This document shows positions 1 to 5,911 of a stretch of DNA of 5,911 nt, in pieces (position 1 is the stretch's first letter; each line of letters begins with the position of its first letter). The translations under genes and the position numbers were made by a program. Below the pieces are notes generated by a model that was not told the origin of the DNA, did no database searches, and worked only from the letters and a program-made list of their open reading frames with translations. The stretch comes from Chitinophagales bacterium. Its GTDB lineage: Bacteria; Bacteroidota; Bacteroidia; Chitinophagales; Chitinophagaceae. The DNA lies in the NCBI GenBank assembly GCA_015654495.1, contig JAATGW010000730.1, positions 1 to 5,911 on the forward strand. Direction: 5' to 3'.

Positions 1-770
1 CCTATACTCACCAGTTTATTTGCGCATTGAGCATTGAGTTTCCTGACAAGTAAACCCACGTCGGAACCTTGTCTGCCCCGATAGGTATGTAATTCGTCAA
101 AAACCAGAAAACGCAGTGATTCAAATATTTTCTTCCTGAGGTTTTCTTCTGTATTTCTGGTTAATATTAATTCAAGCATTACATAATTCGTGAGCAATAT
201 GTCGGGAGGATCTAAAACAGTTTCCCTTTTATCGTCGGTTGATTCCTGGCCCGTATACTTTTTTACTGTTATAGGAAAATCCCTTCCTGTATTTGATTTG
301 TATTGTTCAGCATACTTTCCAAACTCCAAATATTGCGAGTTTATTAATGCATTCATCGGATAAACTACAATTGCAGTAACCCCTTTTGTTTTCTGTCGAT
401 TTTTGAATAAATAATCGAGGATTGTAGATATATAGGTTAGTGATTTGCCAGACCCCGTACCTGAAACAACAGTAAAATTCTCACCATTTGCTCCTAGTTC
501 AAGCGCTTCTACCTGATGTCTATATAATTTGTAGCCTCTGAAGACATTATCCATTTCCGAATGGATTTTACCAGCCGCAATCAGGTCCTTAAGCAATTGC
601 CCCTGCGTAAAACTGGGATTGAACTGCAACAATGGTGCAGGCCAGAGTTTTCCATTGGAAACTTCTTCCTGAACTTTCTGTTTGATTCTATCGTCTTCGA
701 TATTTACAAAGCTCTCGATGTAAGCTTTGTAATCGTTCATGATTTCAGCGTGGAGATTAAAAACGTTCAT
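1..770 (-). CDS. Large DEAD/DEAH-type superfamily 2 helicase (DUF1998-helicase-like), N-terminal 256 residues
   Basis: This is the start of an ATP-dependent DNA helicase or translocase, cut by the left window edge. The ATG at 770 is the only plausible start: an in-frame stop lies at 861-863, with no ATG between. Residues 1-75 form a helical lead-in containing LWPAPLLQFNPSF (42-54), like the N termini of large phage-defence helicases. RecA domain 1 follows: Q-motif-like YRHQ (83-86), Walker A SGTGSGKS (103-110), motif Ia YPMNAL (137-142), DPPDILLTNYVMLE (187-200) and motif II DELH (225-228). Motif II runs into HTYRGRQGSDVGLLVRKL (228-245), a stretch typical of helicases that often end in a DUF1998 domain. 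The last complete codons read KLVSI, so motif III (usually GTSAT) should follow immediately outside. The second RecA domain and any DUF1998 domain are not visible. DruE of Druantia and the DISARM helicases are relatives in the broad sense, so a defence role is plausible but unproven. Confidence -1.
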   Translation of the reverse strand, partial: MNVFNLHAEIMNDYKAYIESFVNIEDDRIKQKVQEEVSNGKLWPAPLLQFNPSFTQGQLLKDLIAAGKIHSEMDNVFRGYKLYRHQVEALELGANGENFTVVSGTGSGKSLTYISTILDYLFKNRQKTKGVTAIVVYPMNALINSQYLEFGKYAEQYKSNTGRDFPITVKKYTGQESTDDKRETVLDPPDILLTNYVMLELILTRNTEENLRKKIFESLRFLVFDELHTYRGRQGSDVGLLVRKLNAQCANKLVSI

Positions 771-877
771 TTTGTAATATGTACAGGTCTTTTTATAAAA
801 TCTGGAAATTAAACCTTTTGTCAGAAAACTAACCTCATGGTTAAGGTAAATGCAGTCTCTTTAATGCGCAGATTGGC
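771..877 (-). other. Intergenic leader upstream of the DEAD/DEAH helicase gene
   Basis: These 107 bases separate the 195-residue gene from the helicase gene. The 35 bases nearest the start codon are A/T-rich with no Shine-Dalgarno sequence. The gap contains a short perfect inverted repeat (listed separately) but no run of T after it, so it does not look like an intrinsic terminator. I find no convincing promoter match. The helicase gene could be read from the upstream genes or from an unrecognised promoter here. Confidence -1.
830..843. repeat. Short inverted repeat TAACC-TCAT-GGTTA
   Basis: Two perfect 5-base arms flank a 4-base loop, extended by one possible G-T pair in RNA. It lies between the 195-residue gene and the helicase gene, 60 bases upstream of the helicase ATG. 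It could be a weak RNA hairpin or a protein-binding site. A stem this short also arises often by chance. Confidence -1.
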
Positions 878-1465
878 TTAAAGTTGATTCTTAATTTCTT
901 TTAAAAGATAGCTCTGGAGGTACTGTTCAGTTCCAAGTTGATCAAGTATCTGCTCAATTTCTAAATAACTATTAATCGGCATTGCAGCGATGACAGCTCC
1001 AGTCAGTTTAGCAACTGCGCTTATTTTCGTCTCACCAGAGTTTACAAGCGCAATCCACAACATGACCAATTCGTCCAAAAATCTATTTAACATATAAGTG
1101 TATTCAATTCCTCTAATCGCATCTGCATTTCCTTGTGCCGCTGATTGTATGTAAGATTGAAAGTCGGAAAATTTAATTCGACATACTGGCTGGTTGGCAC
1201 GAAGATTTGCCTCCAGAATCGGGACAATTTCAAGTGGAGCGGTTTGAGAATAAATTTGCGCGTTTCGTTCATACGCTTCATCAAAAGATTTGCAACCCCG
1301 ATTGATAATCATGGGCCAGATTTTTTCAATAGTATACTTTTTATAAAAAATATTCAGAACGACTTTGTAAGGGTATTCCTGTGGCGTATACCTCATTTTC
1401 CACGTGTTTAGCAAATTCCGAGCATCCTTGAAGATGTAAGCTAGATCGGTGTTCATACTATTCAT
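878..1465 (-). CDS. Hypothetical helical protein, 195 residues, no recognised family
   Basis: I do not recognise this protein. It starts at the ATG at 1465 after an A/T-rich leader (CTTAAATTAA) with no Shine-Dalgarno sequence. A second ATG three codons later is an equally possible start. It looks almost entirely alpha-helical. The N-terminal third is rich in aromatic and basic residues (TWKMRYTPQEYPYKVVLN, IFYKKYTIEKIW). A central part contains NQPVCRIKFSDFQSYIQSAA. The C-terminal half has a hydrophobic helix pair (VMLWIALV, 134-141, and AVAKLTGAVIAAM, 150-162). These are broken by charged residues and are more likely buried helices than membrane spans. The tail (YLEIEQILDQLGTEQYLQSYLLKEIKNQL) is amphipathic and could mediate oligomerisation. 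A gap of 134 bases separates it from the gene upstream, and 107 bases separate it from the helicase gene downstream. A role as a partner of that helicase is possible, but only its position suggests it. Confidence -1.
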   Translation of the reverse strand: MNSMNTDLAYIFKDARNLLNTWKMRYTPQEYPYKVVLNIFYKKYTIEKIWPMIINRGCKSFDEAYERNAQIYSQTAPLEIVPILEANLRANQPVCRIKFSDFQSYIQSAAQGNADAIRGIEYTYMLNRFLDELVMLWIALVNSGETKISAVAKLTGAVIAAMPINSYLEIEQILDQLGTEQYLQSYLLKEIKNQL

Positions 1466-1599
1466 TTAATTTAAGATTAAACATTTTTTCCAGTGTTGCA
1501 TAACCAATTCTGAAACCCGGCAATTTTTATAAATAAAAGATACTTTGTGAAACTACAAGTAAGGCCAAAAAAGTTTTTATGTTAGTTGCTCTTCCTGAA
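1466..1599 (-). other. Intergenic gap of 134 bases, very A/T-rich
   Basis: This is the longest gap in the cluster and the best place for an internal promoter, since the genes on both sides are read in the same direction. On the coding strand it contains TATCTTTT, a near match to the Bacteroidota -7 element TAnnTTTG. The nearest TTTG upstream is 23 bases away, whereas the usual spacing is about 19-21, so I do not call a promoter. No hairpin followed by a T-run is seen, so there is no evidence of termination here. Confidence -1.
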
Positions 1600-2055
1600 T
1601 TAGTCATTATAAAATTCTAATAGCATTTCTGGATTACTAAATGAAAAAGTAATTTTTGCGATACTTCTATTCATGAGAAAAATATTACAACAAAAGGGCT
1701 CATTCTTTGCAAAATGTTTTACTTGCCTGGTCGCTCCGATATTCATTTTGAACAACTCTATTGCAACATTAGATGAGTTTGTTTCTATAGGTATCACAAT
1801 TAATTGAAGCCTATCCCTGGAAGTAATAAATTCATCAAACACATTTATGTTCGCAATTATGTCAAATAACTTATGATCGGAAATGTCTACTGCCACTCTT
1901 TCTTCACCGTTTTCTCCAATTACTGTTGCGGAAATTATTGCGTTTGATTTCCCCTGTCTAAAAATTTGACCACCTTTCCATCCTTCATACCTCGATGCTT
2001 GAAATGAAAAGCTTGTCTTTGTCAATTTTAAGAATGGCTCAAAGCTGTCAAACAT
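1600..2055 (-). CDS. Hypothetical protein, about 151 residues (188 if a GTG start at 2166 is used)
   Basis: I do not recognise this protein. I chose the ATG at 2055 (MFDSFEPFLKL), 55 bases after the previous stop. Its leader is A/T-rich (AATAAAATTAAACTTCAATT), as seen at the other starts here. The frame is open further upstream to a GTG at 2166, which would add 37 residues and overlap the previous gene by 56 bases. That start has no visible ribosome binding site, but it cannot be excluded. The sequence looks beta-rich: SFSFQAS near the start, SNAIISATVIGENG, RLQLIVIPIET and CCNIFLMN...IAKITFSFSN. A helical stretch (HKLFDIIANINVFDEFI) lies in the middle, and the protein ends in MLLEFYND. An adjacent CC occurs in NEPFCCNIF. 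It has no signal peptide or membrane span. It resembles its upstream neighbour in size and in low GC, and the two may form a pair; that is inference. Confidence -1.
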   Translation of the reverse strand: MFDSFEPFLKLTKTSFSFQASRYEGWKGGQIFRQGKSNAIISATVIGENGEERVAVDISDHKLFDIIANINVFDEFITSRDRLQLIVIPIETNSSNVAIELFKMNIGATRQVKHFAKNEPFCCNIFLMNRSIAKITFSFSNPEMLLEFYND

Positions 2056-2110
2056 AAATAATTGAAGTTTAATTTTATTGTAATTCCCAAATTTCCAGGT
2101 AGATGAAAGG

Positions 2111-2587
2111 TTATATGCAGTGTCGAATCTGATTGACAAGAATTTCTCTAATAGGATGGCAGTCACCGGTTAAAGTAGAAATGGAAGGCTTGAACAACTT
2201 GGAAATGATTTTTGTTTTGTCTATTTCCAATTGAGAAAGAGGATGATAACTCCACCATAACGACATATCTATTCCCTCAATTTCCATGGGAGGTTCAGGT
2301 CTGAAAATTTCGATACAATTGCAGTTTGAATTGTTTGCAATAAACATCAAATAGTATCCATCCGAAGATGGTATCATTTCCATAATTGCATCCACAACTG
2401 TAATTCCATTTTGGCCAGAGTATTCAACATCTGCATTTCTTATTCTCTCAATTTGCTCCTGCCCCATTAGCATTGCTCCTAGTAAACCTAGTGGATGATT
2501 GTCTTTGGTAATCTGAAAAATTGTGAGCTCCACTTTTTTCCCGTTCAAATGACTTATTTTCTGAATAAAATCATCCCTTAATTCCAT
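2111..2587 (-). CDS. Hypothetical protein, 158 residues, no recognised family
   Basis: I do not recognise this protein. It starts at the ATG at 2587, 85 bases after the Dna2-type gene stops. The leader is A/T-rich with no Shine-Dalgarno sequence, as is usual in Bacteroidota. The first 30 residues look like a helix followed by a strand (KKVELTIFQI, 17-26). The middle is mixed, with a glycine- and methionine-containing segment (33-42) and a strand-like GYYLMFIAN (77-85), then a cysteine pair, C89 and C91, in NCNC. Next come a proline-rich turn (97-100), two adjacent tryptophans (111-112) and a polar helical tail. There is no signal peptide and no membrane segment, so it should be cytoplasmic. 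It lies between two large DNA motor proteins on the same strand, which suggests an accessory subunit of the same system; this is inference from position only. Its 3' end may overlap the next gene, depending on that gene's start. Confidence -1.
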   Translation of the reverse strand: MELRDDFIQKISHLNGKKVELTIFQITKDNHPLGLLGAMLMGQEQIERIRNADVEYSGQNGITVVDAIMEMIPSSDGYYLMFIANNSNCNCIEIFRPEPPMEIEGIDMSLWWSYHPLSQLEIDKTKIISKLFKPSISTLTGDCHPIREILVNQIRHCI

Positions 2588-2612
2588 TGATATTTCAGTT
2601 TTTTATTATCAA
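2587..2612. repeat. Inverted repeat with 6-base arms touching the start codon of the 158-residue gene
   Basis: The arms TTGATA and TATCAA are perfect complements separated by 14 A/T-rich bases. On the coding strand the second arm ends on the A of the ATG start codon. If it folds in RNA it could partly mask the start; as DNA it could be an operator. The short A/T arms make it weak evidence for either. Confidence -1.
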
Positions 2613-2672
2613 TTTGAGACTTCGTTTTTCGAAAAAAATTGTTAGTTTGATCCCATGGCAATAAACAAGTGA

Positions 2673-5600
2673 TTAATCAAATTGCTTTTCTTTCATTACC
2701 CTCTCATCCCCCAACACCACCACCTGCTTCTTCGCCCTGCTCAATGTCACCAACATCTTCCGATCCACATCAACCTTTTGCAATCCTCCATTGGCATCAG
2801 TGTACTCAAAAACACCTCTACTATTCAACATCACCAACTGCCCCGGATGAAAAACCGCCATCGAAACAATAATGATATCATTCTCCGATCCCTGGAATCT
2901 TTCAACCGTATCAATGTGCAACTGTTGCAATTCTTCATCATCACCGATCAGTTGACGGATCAGTCCGATCTGCGTACGCCAGGGAGTTACAACACCAACT
3001 GTTTCTGTAGTAAAATCCTTTCCGTATGTTTTTCTTAAAAACTTTAAGATCTTCACTACACGCTCCGCTTCGGTACGATGATATTTCGGTGTAGCTTCAG
3101 TGGGGCTGGGGATAAAGACAGTGCGGCTGCTGTTGAGTCGCAGGAGAATGTCATCAACGGTTTCTCCATGAAATATATTGCCATTCTCTTGCTCTTTTGT
3201 TCCGCAAACCAGTTGATTCCCATACCAGTGATTAATCAATCCCGCAATATCCTTGTGCATGCGGAAATGGGTATTCAGCATCCTCCAGCAATGATGCCAG
3301 CCCTTTTGTTTTGCATTTTTCATCAGCCTCTCAAAAAGGGATACACGCAGATCTGATATTCCGATTGCCTGCAAATCCTTCGAGACAGCAGTACAAAAGC
3401 TATCATCCTGGGCAACTACCGGTGGTAACTGGTTCTGATCTCCAACGAGGATAAATTTCTTAAAGTCCAGCACCATGCCGATCACCTGCGGTTCTGTGAG
3501 CTGTGAGGCTTCATCCACAATTAATGTATTCAGGTCGGGTCTGAGTTGTCTGAGATTCTCCAATCGGCCGGACATCGTAGCTACTGTGCCGAGAAAGATC
3601 CGGTGCTTTTTGATGAACTCTGTGGCTTTTACAATATCTCCGCTTTGCGTCAGTTCGCGTAAATGATTTTCTGCTTCCGATTGCCGGCTACCCAACCTGA
3701 TGAATTCAATATTCTTTTGTTTCAGCCGCGTTGCGATTTCATCCACTGCCCGGTTTGTGAATGCAACTAAAACTACAGCCCCTTCTTTTTTCAATAATTC
3801 CTGCGTAAGCCTGGTTAATATAGTGGAAGTCTTCCCGGTTCCTGGCGGCCCCTGAATCAGGTAATAATCTTTTGCAGCCAATGCCCGCTGAATAATCTGC
3901 ACCTGGTTTTCATTCAGTCCGTCTGCGGATAATTTGTTTTCATTCGTAGCCTGAGGTTCTTGAGTACCACTTACGAGTTTGAACTTATCCGCATATCCTG
4001 TAAGCAGAACATTAAACAATGCTCGCGTCTGCGTCCAGTAACTCGATTCATAGATATCGTGCTCCAATACCCAATTGGAACTTCGCGAGAAATAAGAGGC
4101 ATCCAGTTGGCGGTTATTGAGAGAGATCTCAACCCGCTTCGACTGAATACCATCCAATCTTGCTTTGACAATCTGTTGTTGTAAAGGCGCAAGTTTTTCG
4201 TTAGTCCTGGGATACAATAATACCGTATCACCAGGCCGGAAATTGTGATTGATCTGCATAGCAATGTCAAAAGTCACCACACTTGTTTCTGCATCAAAAT
4301 TTTTATAGCTGAGTGAATTGATGATGTTGAAATCGCGCTGTTTTTCATATTCTTCATTCAGCCATAAAGCCGCAAATCCTTCACCATCCTCTTCCCGATC
4401 GGCCGAAGAATAAATGCCGCATTTTGTATTGAGCCATTCGCGGAAAATGAATGAAATGTATTGCTTGTAATAAGTTTTTTGTAAAGGCAATGCCGTTGAA
4501 TAGGCCATACAAAACCGCTCCTGGTCAGCCTTTGAGTAAAACGACATGTTCTCCGTATTGAGCCTGCATATCAGCTCAAGACACTCATAATTTCCGGAAG
4601 CGAGTTGCAGAATACCAGCAACTACCTCGTTCCTTACCCGCAACAAATCGTTCTCTGTAAGAATATTATTCGTCACATTTCGCAAAGGCTCACCTGTAGA
4701 CGCCGAGTACAAAACTGCGGATGAACCTGTACGTTGTTTTCCAAAAGTCGATTTCAATAACATATTATATCCAACCACCTGCATCTGGTTATTCTTCCAG
4801 GTTCCGTTATCAGGTGGGTTACCACTTTTTAACTCATAGATATCTTTACTATTCTTTTGCTGATCATCTTCTACCAATAAATCAAGTCGCCCCTGCAATC
4901 CATATTTTGCTGAATAGAATGTCGGCTCGATGCGAACCTGCTGGCCGCGTAACTCGTTCGTGACATTAACCACATTATTCCAGTGCTTCTCCTTGATAGT
5001 TTTATAGACCTCGTTTAATTTTTCGCGCCCGAATACAGCTGCCTGGAAAACATTTTCAGCCACCGCTTTCTGAAAGGCTGGTTTGAAATCAGGATTTGCC
5101 GAACGGATACATTCGTCAAGTAACGTATTAACCATATTACCCTGAAATGCAGGCAGACTATAGGTTTGAGGCAGTAATTTCTTTAGGAAATATATGGAAG
5201 GGAAAGCAACGTTGTTTCCAAAACATTCAGCCAGCTCACTAATGTCTAATAATAAATCCGGTTCCAGTACAATCTGTGTTTCTACTCCGGAGCTGTAATG
5301 ATTCTCTCGGGCAGCCGTTTTTCGGCAATTGATCACATTTAGTGTTTGCCAGGGTTTTAAGATTGGCTGCAGAACTGAGAGGTCATTCTGCTGAGATTGC
5401 CATAACTGAAGATCAAAATCACCGATCGACTCTTCCCGACAATGAACTGTAAAATTTAAAGTACCGCTTGCTAACTGTTGCATCGGACCTACGGAAAGTA
5501 TCAATACTTTCAGTTCTTCAATCAGTTCTACTGGCCTTGCTTGCTCACGCACAAATAATCTGTCACCCAGTTCGGCATAGAGATTTCTAAGTACAGATGG

Positions 5601-5911
5601 AACCGCCACTTCAGAAAAATAATTTACAGCAAGTGCAATTGTTTTCAGACTGAGCAAAAATTGATCGCGGGTGATTTGAATATCATCATGCGCACACTTA
5701 TTGGTGAGGATGCGCAGAGAATTCACCTGCTCTTTCATCAATCCGGTCACCTGCAGTTTATCATGCACGTACTCAATCCTGCCATAGAGGTTGCTGAAAC
5801 TGCGGTTATCCGTAATTGTCAGCTGACGGTATAATGATTCCAGGATCACGCGGAATTCCCGCATAACCTGCATCTCAGAAGAATTGTTGGCAATTGCCGC
5901 TTCAATCTTTA
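2673..5911 (-). CDS. Dna2-like PD-(D/E)XK nuclease / superfamily 1 helicase, 5' end beyond window
   Basis: This is an ATP-dependent DNA helicase fused to a Cas4/Dna2-type nuclease. Enzymes of this kind unwind DNA and cut single-stranded flaps or ends. Numbering is from the first in-frame ATG (5873), which gives 1066 residues. Residues 1-100 are helical, with a LRILTNKCAHD stretch (53-63) recalling HEPN/DUF4145-like domains. The nuclease covers about 200-375: EPDLLLDISELAECF (204-218), GRLD (328-331), ELK (347-349) and Q365...Y369. A beta-barrel-like region lies near 545-590. The helicase motifs are LNENQ (653-657), Walker A GPPGTGKT (675-682), DEAS (787-790), GDQNQLPPV (811-819), HFRMH (869-873), DTVERFQGSE (988-997) and TLSRAK (1043-1048), so the Upf1/Dna2 set is complete. 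The frame stays open from 5873 to the right edge (KIEAAIANNSSE precedes the ATG), so the true start probably lies outside; a start at 5873 is the alternative. The stop is at 2673. It is the first gene of the visible cluster. The enzyme class is certain; the biological role is not. Confidence -1.
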   Translation of the reverse strand, partial: KIEAAIANNSSEMQVMREFRVILESLYRQLTITDNRSFSNLYGRIEYVHDKLQVTGLMKEQVNSLRILTNKCAHDDIQITRDQFLLSLKTIALAVNYFSEVAVPSVLRNLYAELGDRLFVREQARPVELIEELKVLILSVGPMQQLASGTLNFTVHCREESIGDFDLQLWQSQQNDLSVLQPILKPWQTLNVINCRKTAARENHYSSGVETQIVLEPDLLLDISELAECFGNNVAFPSIYFLKKLLPQTYSLPAFQGNMVNTLLDECIRSANPDFKPAFQKAVAENVFQAAVFGREKLNEVYKTIKEKHWNNVVNVTNELRGQQVRIEPTFYSAKYGLQGRLDLLVEDDQQKNSKDIYELKSGNPPDNGTWKNNQMQVVGYNMLLKSTFGKQRTGSSAVLYSASTGEPLRNVTNNILTENDLLRVRNEVVAGILQLASGNYECLELICRLNTENMSFYSKADQERFCMAYSTALPLQKTYYKQYISFIFREWLNTKCGIYSSADREEDGEGFAALWLNEEYEKQRDFNIINSLSYKNFDAETSVVTFDIAMQINHNFRPGDTVLLYPRTNEKLAPLQQQIVKARLDGIQSKRVEISLNNRQLDASYFSRSSNWVLEHDIYESSYWTQTRALFNVLLTGYADKFKLVSGTQEPQATNENKLSADGLNENQVQIIQRALAAKDYYLIQGPPGTGKTSTILTRLTQELLKKEGAVVLVAFTNRAVDEIATRLKQKNIEFIRLGSRQSEAENHLRELTQSGDIVKATEFIKKHRIFLGTVATMSGRLENLRQLRPDLNTLIVDEASQLTEPQVIGMVLDFKKFILVGDQNQLPPVVAQDDSFCTAVSKDLQAIGISDLRVSLFERLMKNAKQKGWHHCWRMLNTHFRMHKDIAGLINHWYGNQLVCGTKEQENGNIFHGETVDDILLRLNSSRTVFIPSPTEATPKYHRTEAERVVKILKFLRKTYGKDFTTETVGVVTPWRTQIGLIRQLIGDDEELQQLHIDTVERFQGSENDIIIVSMAVFHPGQLVMLNSRGVFEYTDANGGLQKVDVDRKMLVTLSRAKKQVVVLGDERVMKEKQFD

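Noticed and set aside
561..812. Open frame of 83 codons on the plus strand
   Set aside because: It is antisense to the start of the DEAD/DEAH helicase, whose motifs prove the opposite strand is coding. The translation shows no family feature.
1145..1411. Open frame of 88 codons on the plus strand, and a 65-codon minus-strand frame at 1087-1284
   Set aside because: Both lie inside the 195-residue gene in other frames. They have no leader or recognisable protein features.
1535..1569. Possible Bacteroidota promoter (TTTG ... TATCTTTT on the minus strand)
   Set aside because: The -7-like element misses the final G and the spacing is 23 rather than about 19-21 bases, which is too weak to call.
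2111..2166. A frameshift splitting one gene into the 158- and 188-residue frames
   Set aside because: Each frame has its own plausible start and end, and the two proteins do not read as halves of one recognisable domain. Two separate genes is the simpler reading, though homologue lengths could overturn it.
2669..3038. Two plus-strand frames (67 and 118 codons) rich in proline, serine and histidine
   Set aside because: They are antisense to helicase motifs V and VI of the Dna2-type gene. The odd composition is a by-product of the coding strand opposite.
3078..4963. Further plus-strand frames at 3078, 3475, 3960 and 4721, and a 99-codon minus-strand frame at 3971-4270
   Set aside because: All are shadows of the Dna2-type gene, which carries intact motifs on both sides of each of them.
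5889..5898. Perfect 10-base palindrome GGCAATTGCC upstream of the first visible ATG of the Dna2-type gene
   Set aside because: It lies inside what appears to be coding sequence (codons for AIAN), and a palindrome this short is expected by chance. It is not evidence for an operator.

Overview
The window carries one co-directional gene cluster. Everything is encoded on the minus strand, so transcription runs from right to left. In order of transcription it contains: (1) a large Dna2-type fusion protein, with a PD-(D/E)XK nuclease joined to a superfamily 1 helicase, whose frame is still open at the right edge; (2) three small proteins that I cannot assign to any family, of about 158, 151 to 188 and 195 residues; (3) the first 256 codons of a large DEAD/DEAH-type superfamily 2 helicase, which is cut by the left edge just after motif II. 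I see no tRNA, rRNA, CRISPR array, insertion sequence or long repeat.

The organism is most likely a bacterium of the Bacteroidota, at modest confidence. None of the visible starts has a clear Shine-Dalgarno sequence, and the leaders before the ATGs are A/T-rich, which is typical of that phylum. Base composition is uneven. In sampled 60-base lines counted by hand, the Dna2-type gene is about 47-48% GC, while lines from the small genes and one gap between them range from about 23 to 40%. This could mean that the locus was assembled from pieces of different origin.

The gaps between genes are 85, 0 or 55, 134 and 107 bases, depending on the start chosen for the second small gene. None contains an obvious terminator, so a single operon is plausible but not proven.

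The helicase at the left end matches the large DEAD/DEAH helicases that often carry a C-terminal DUF1998 domain. Such proteins occur in anti-phage systems such as Druantia (DruE), and the related split pair DrmA/DrmB occurs in DISARM. Here a helicase of this type shares a locus with a Dna2-like nuclease-helicase and three orphan proteins. None of the other known DISARM or Druantia components is visible. The best reading is a candidate DNA-processing or genome-defence module of unestablished type. One motor would translocate or remodel DNA, one would unwind and cut it, and the small proteins would be accessory or recognition subunits. The helicase and nuclease assignments are firm. The defence role and the idea of a joint system are inference.
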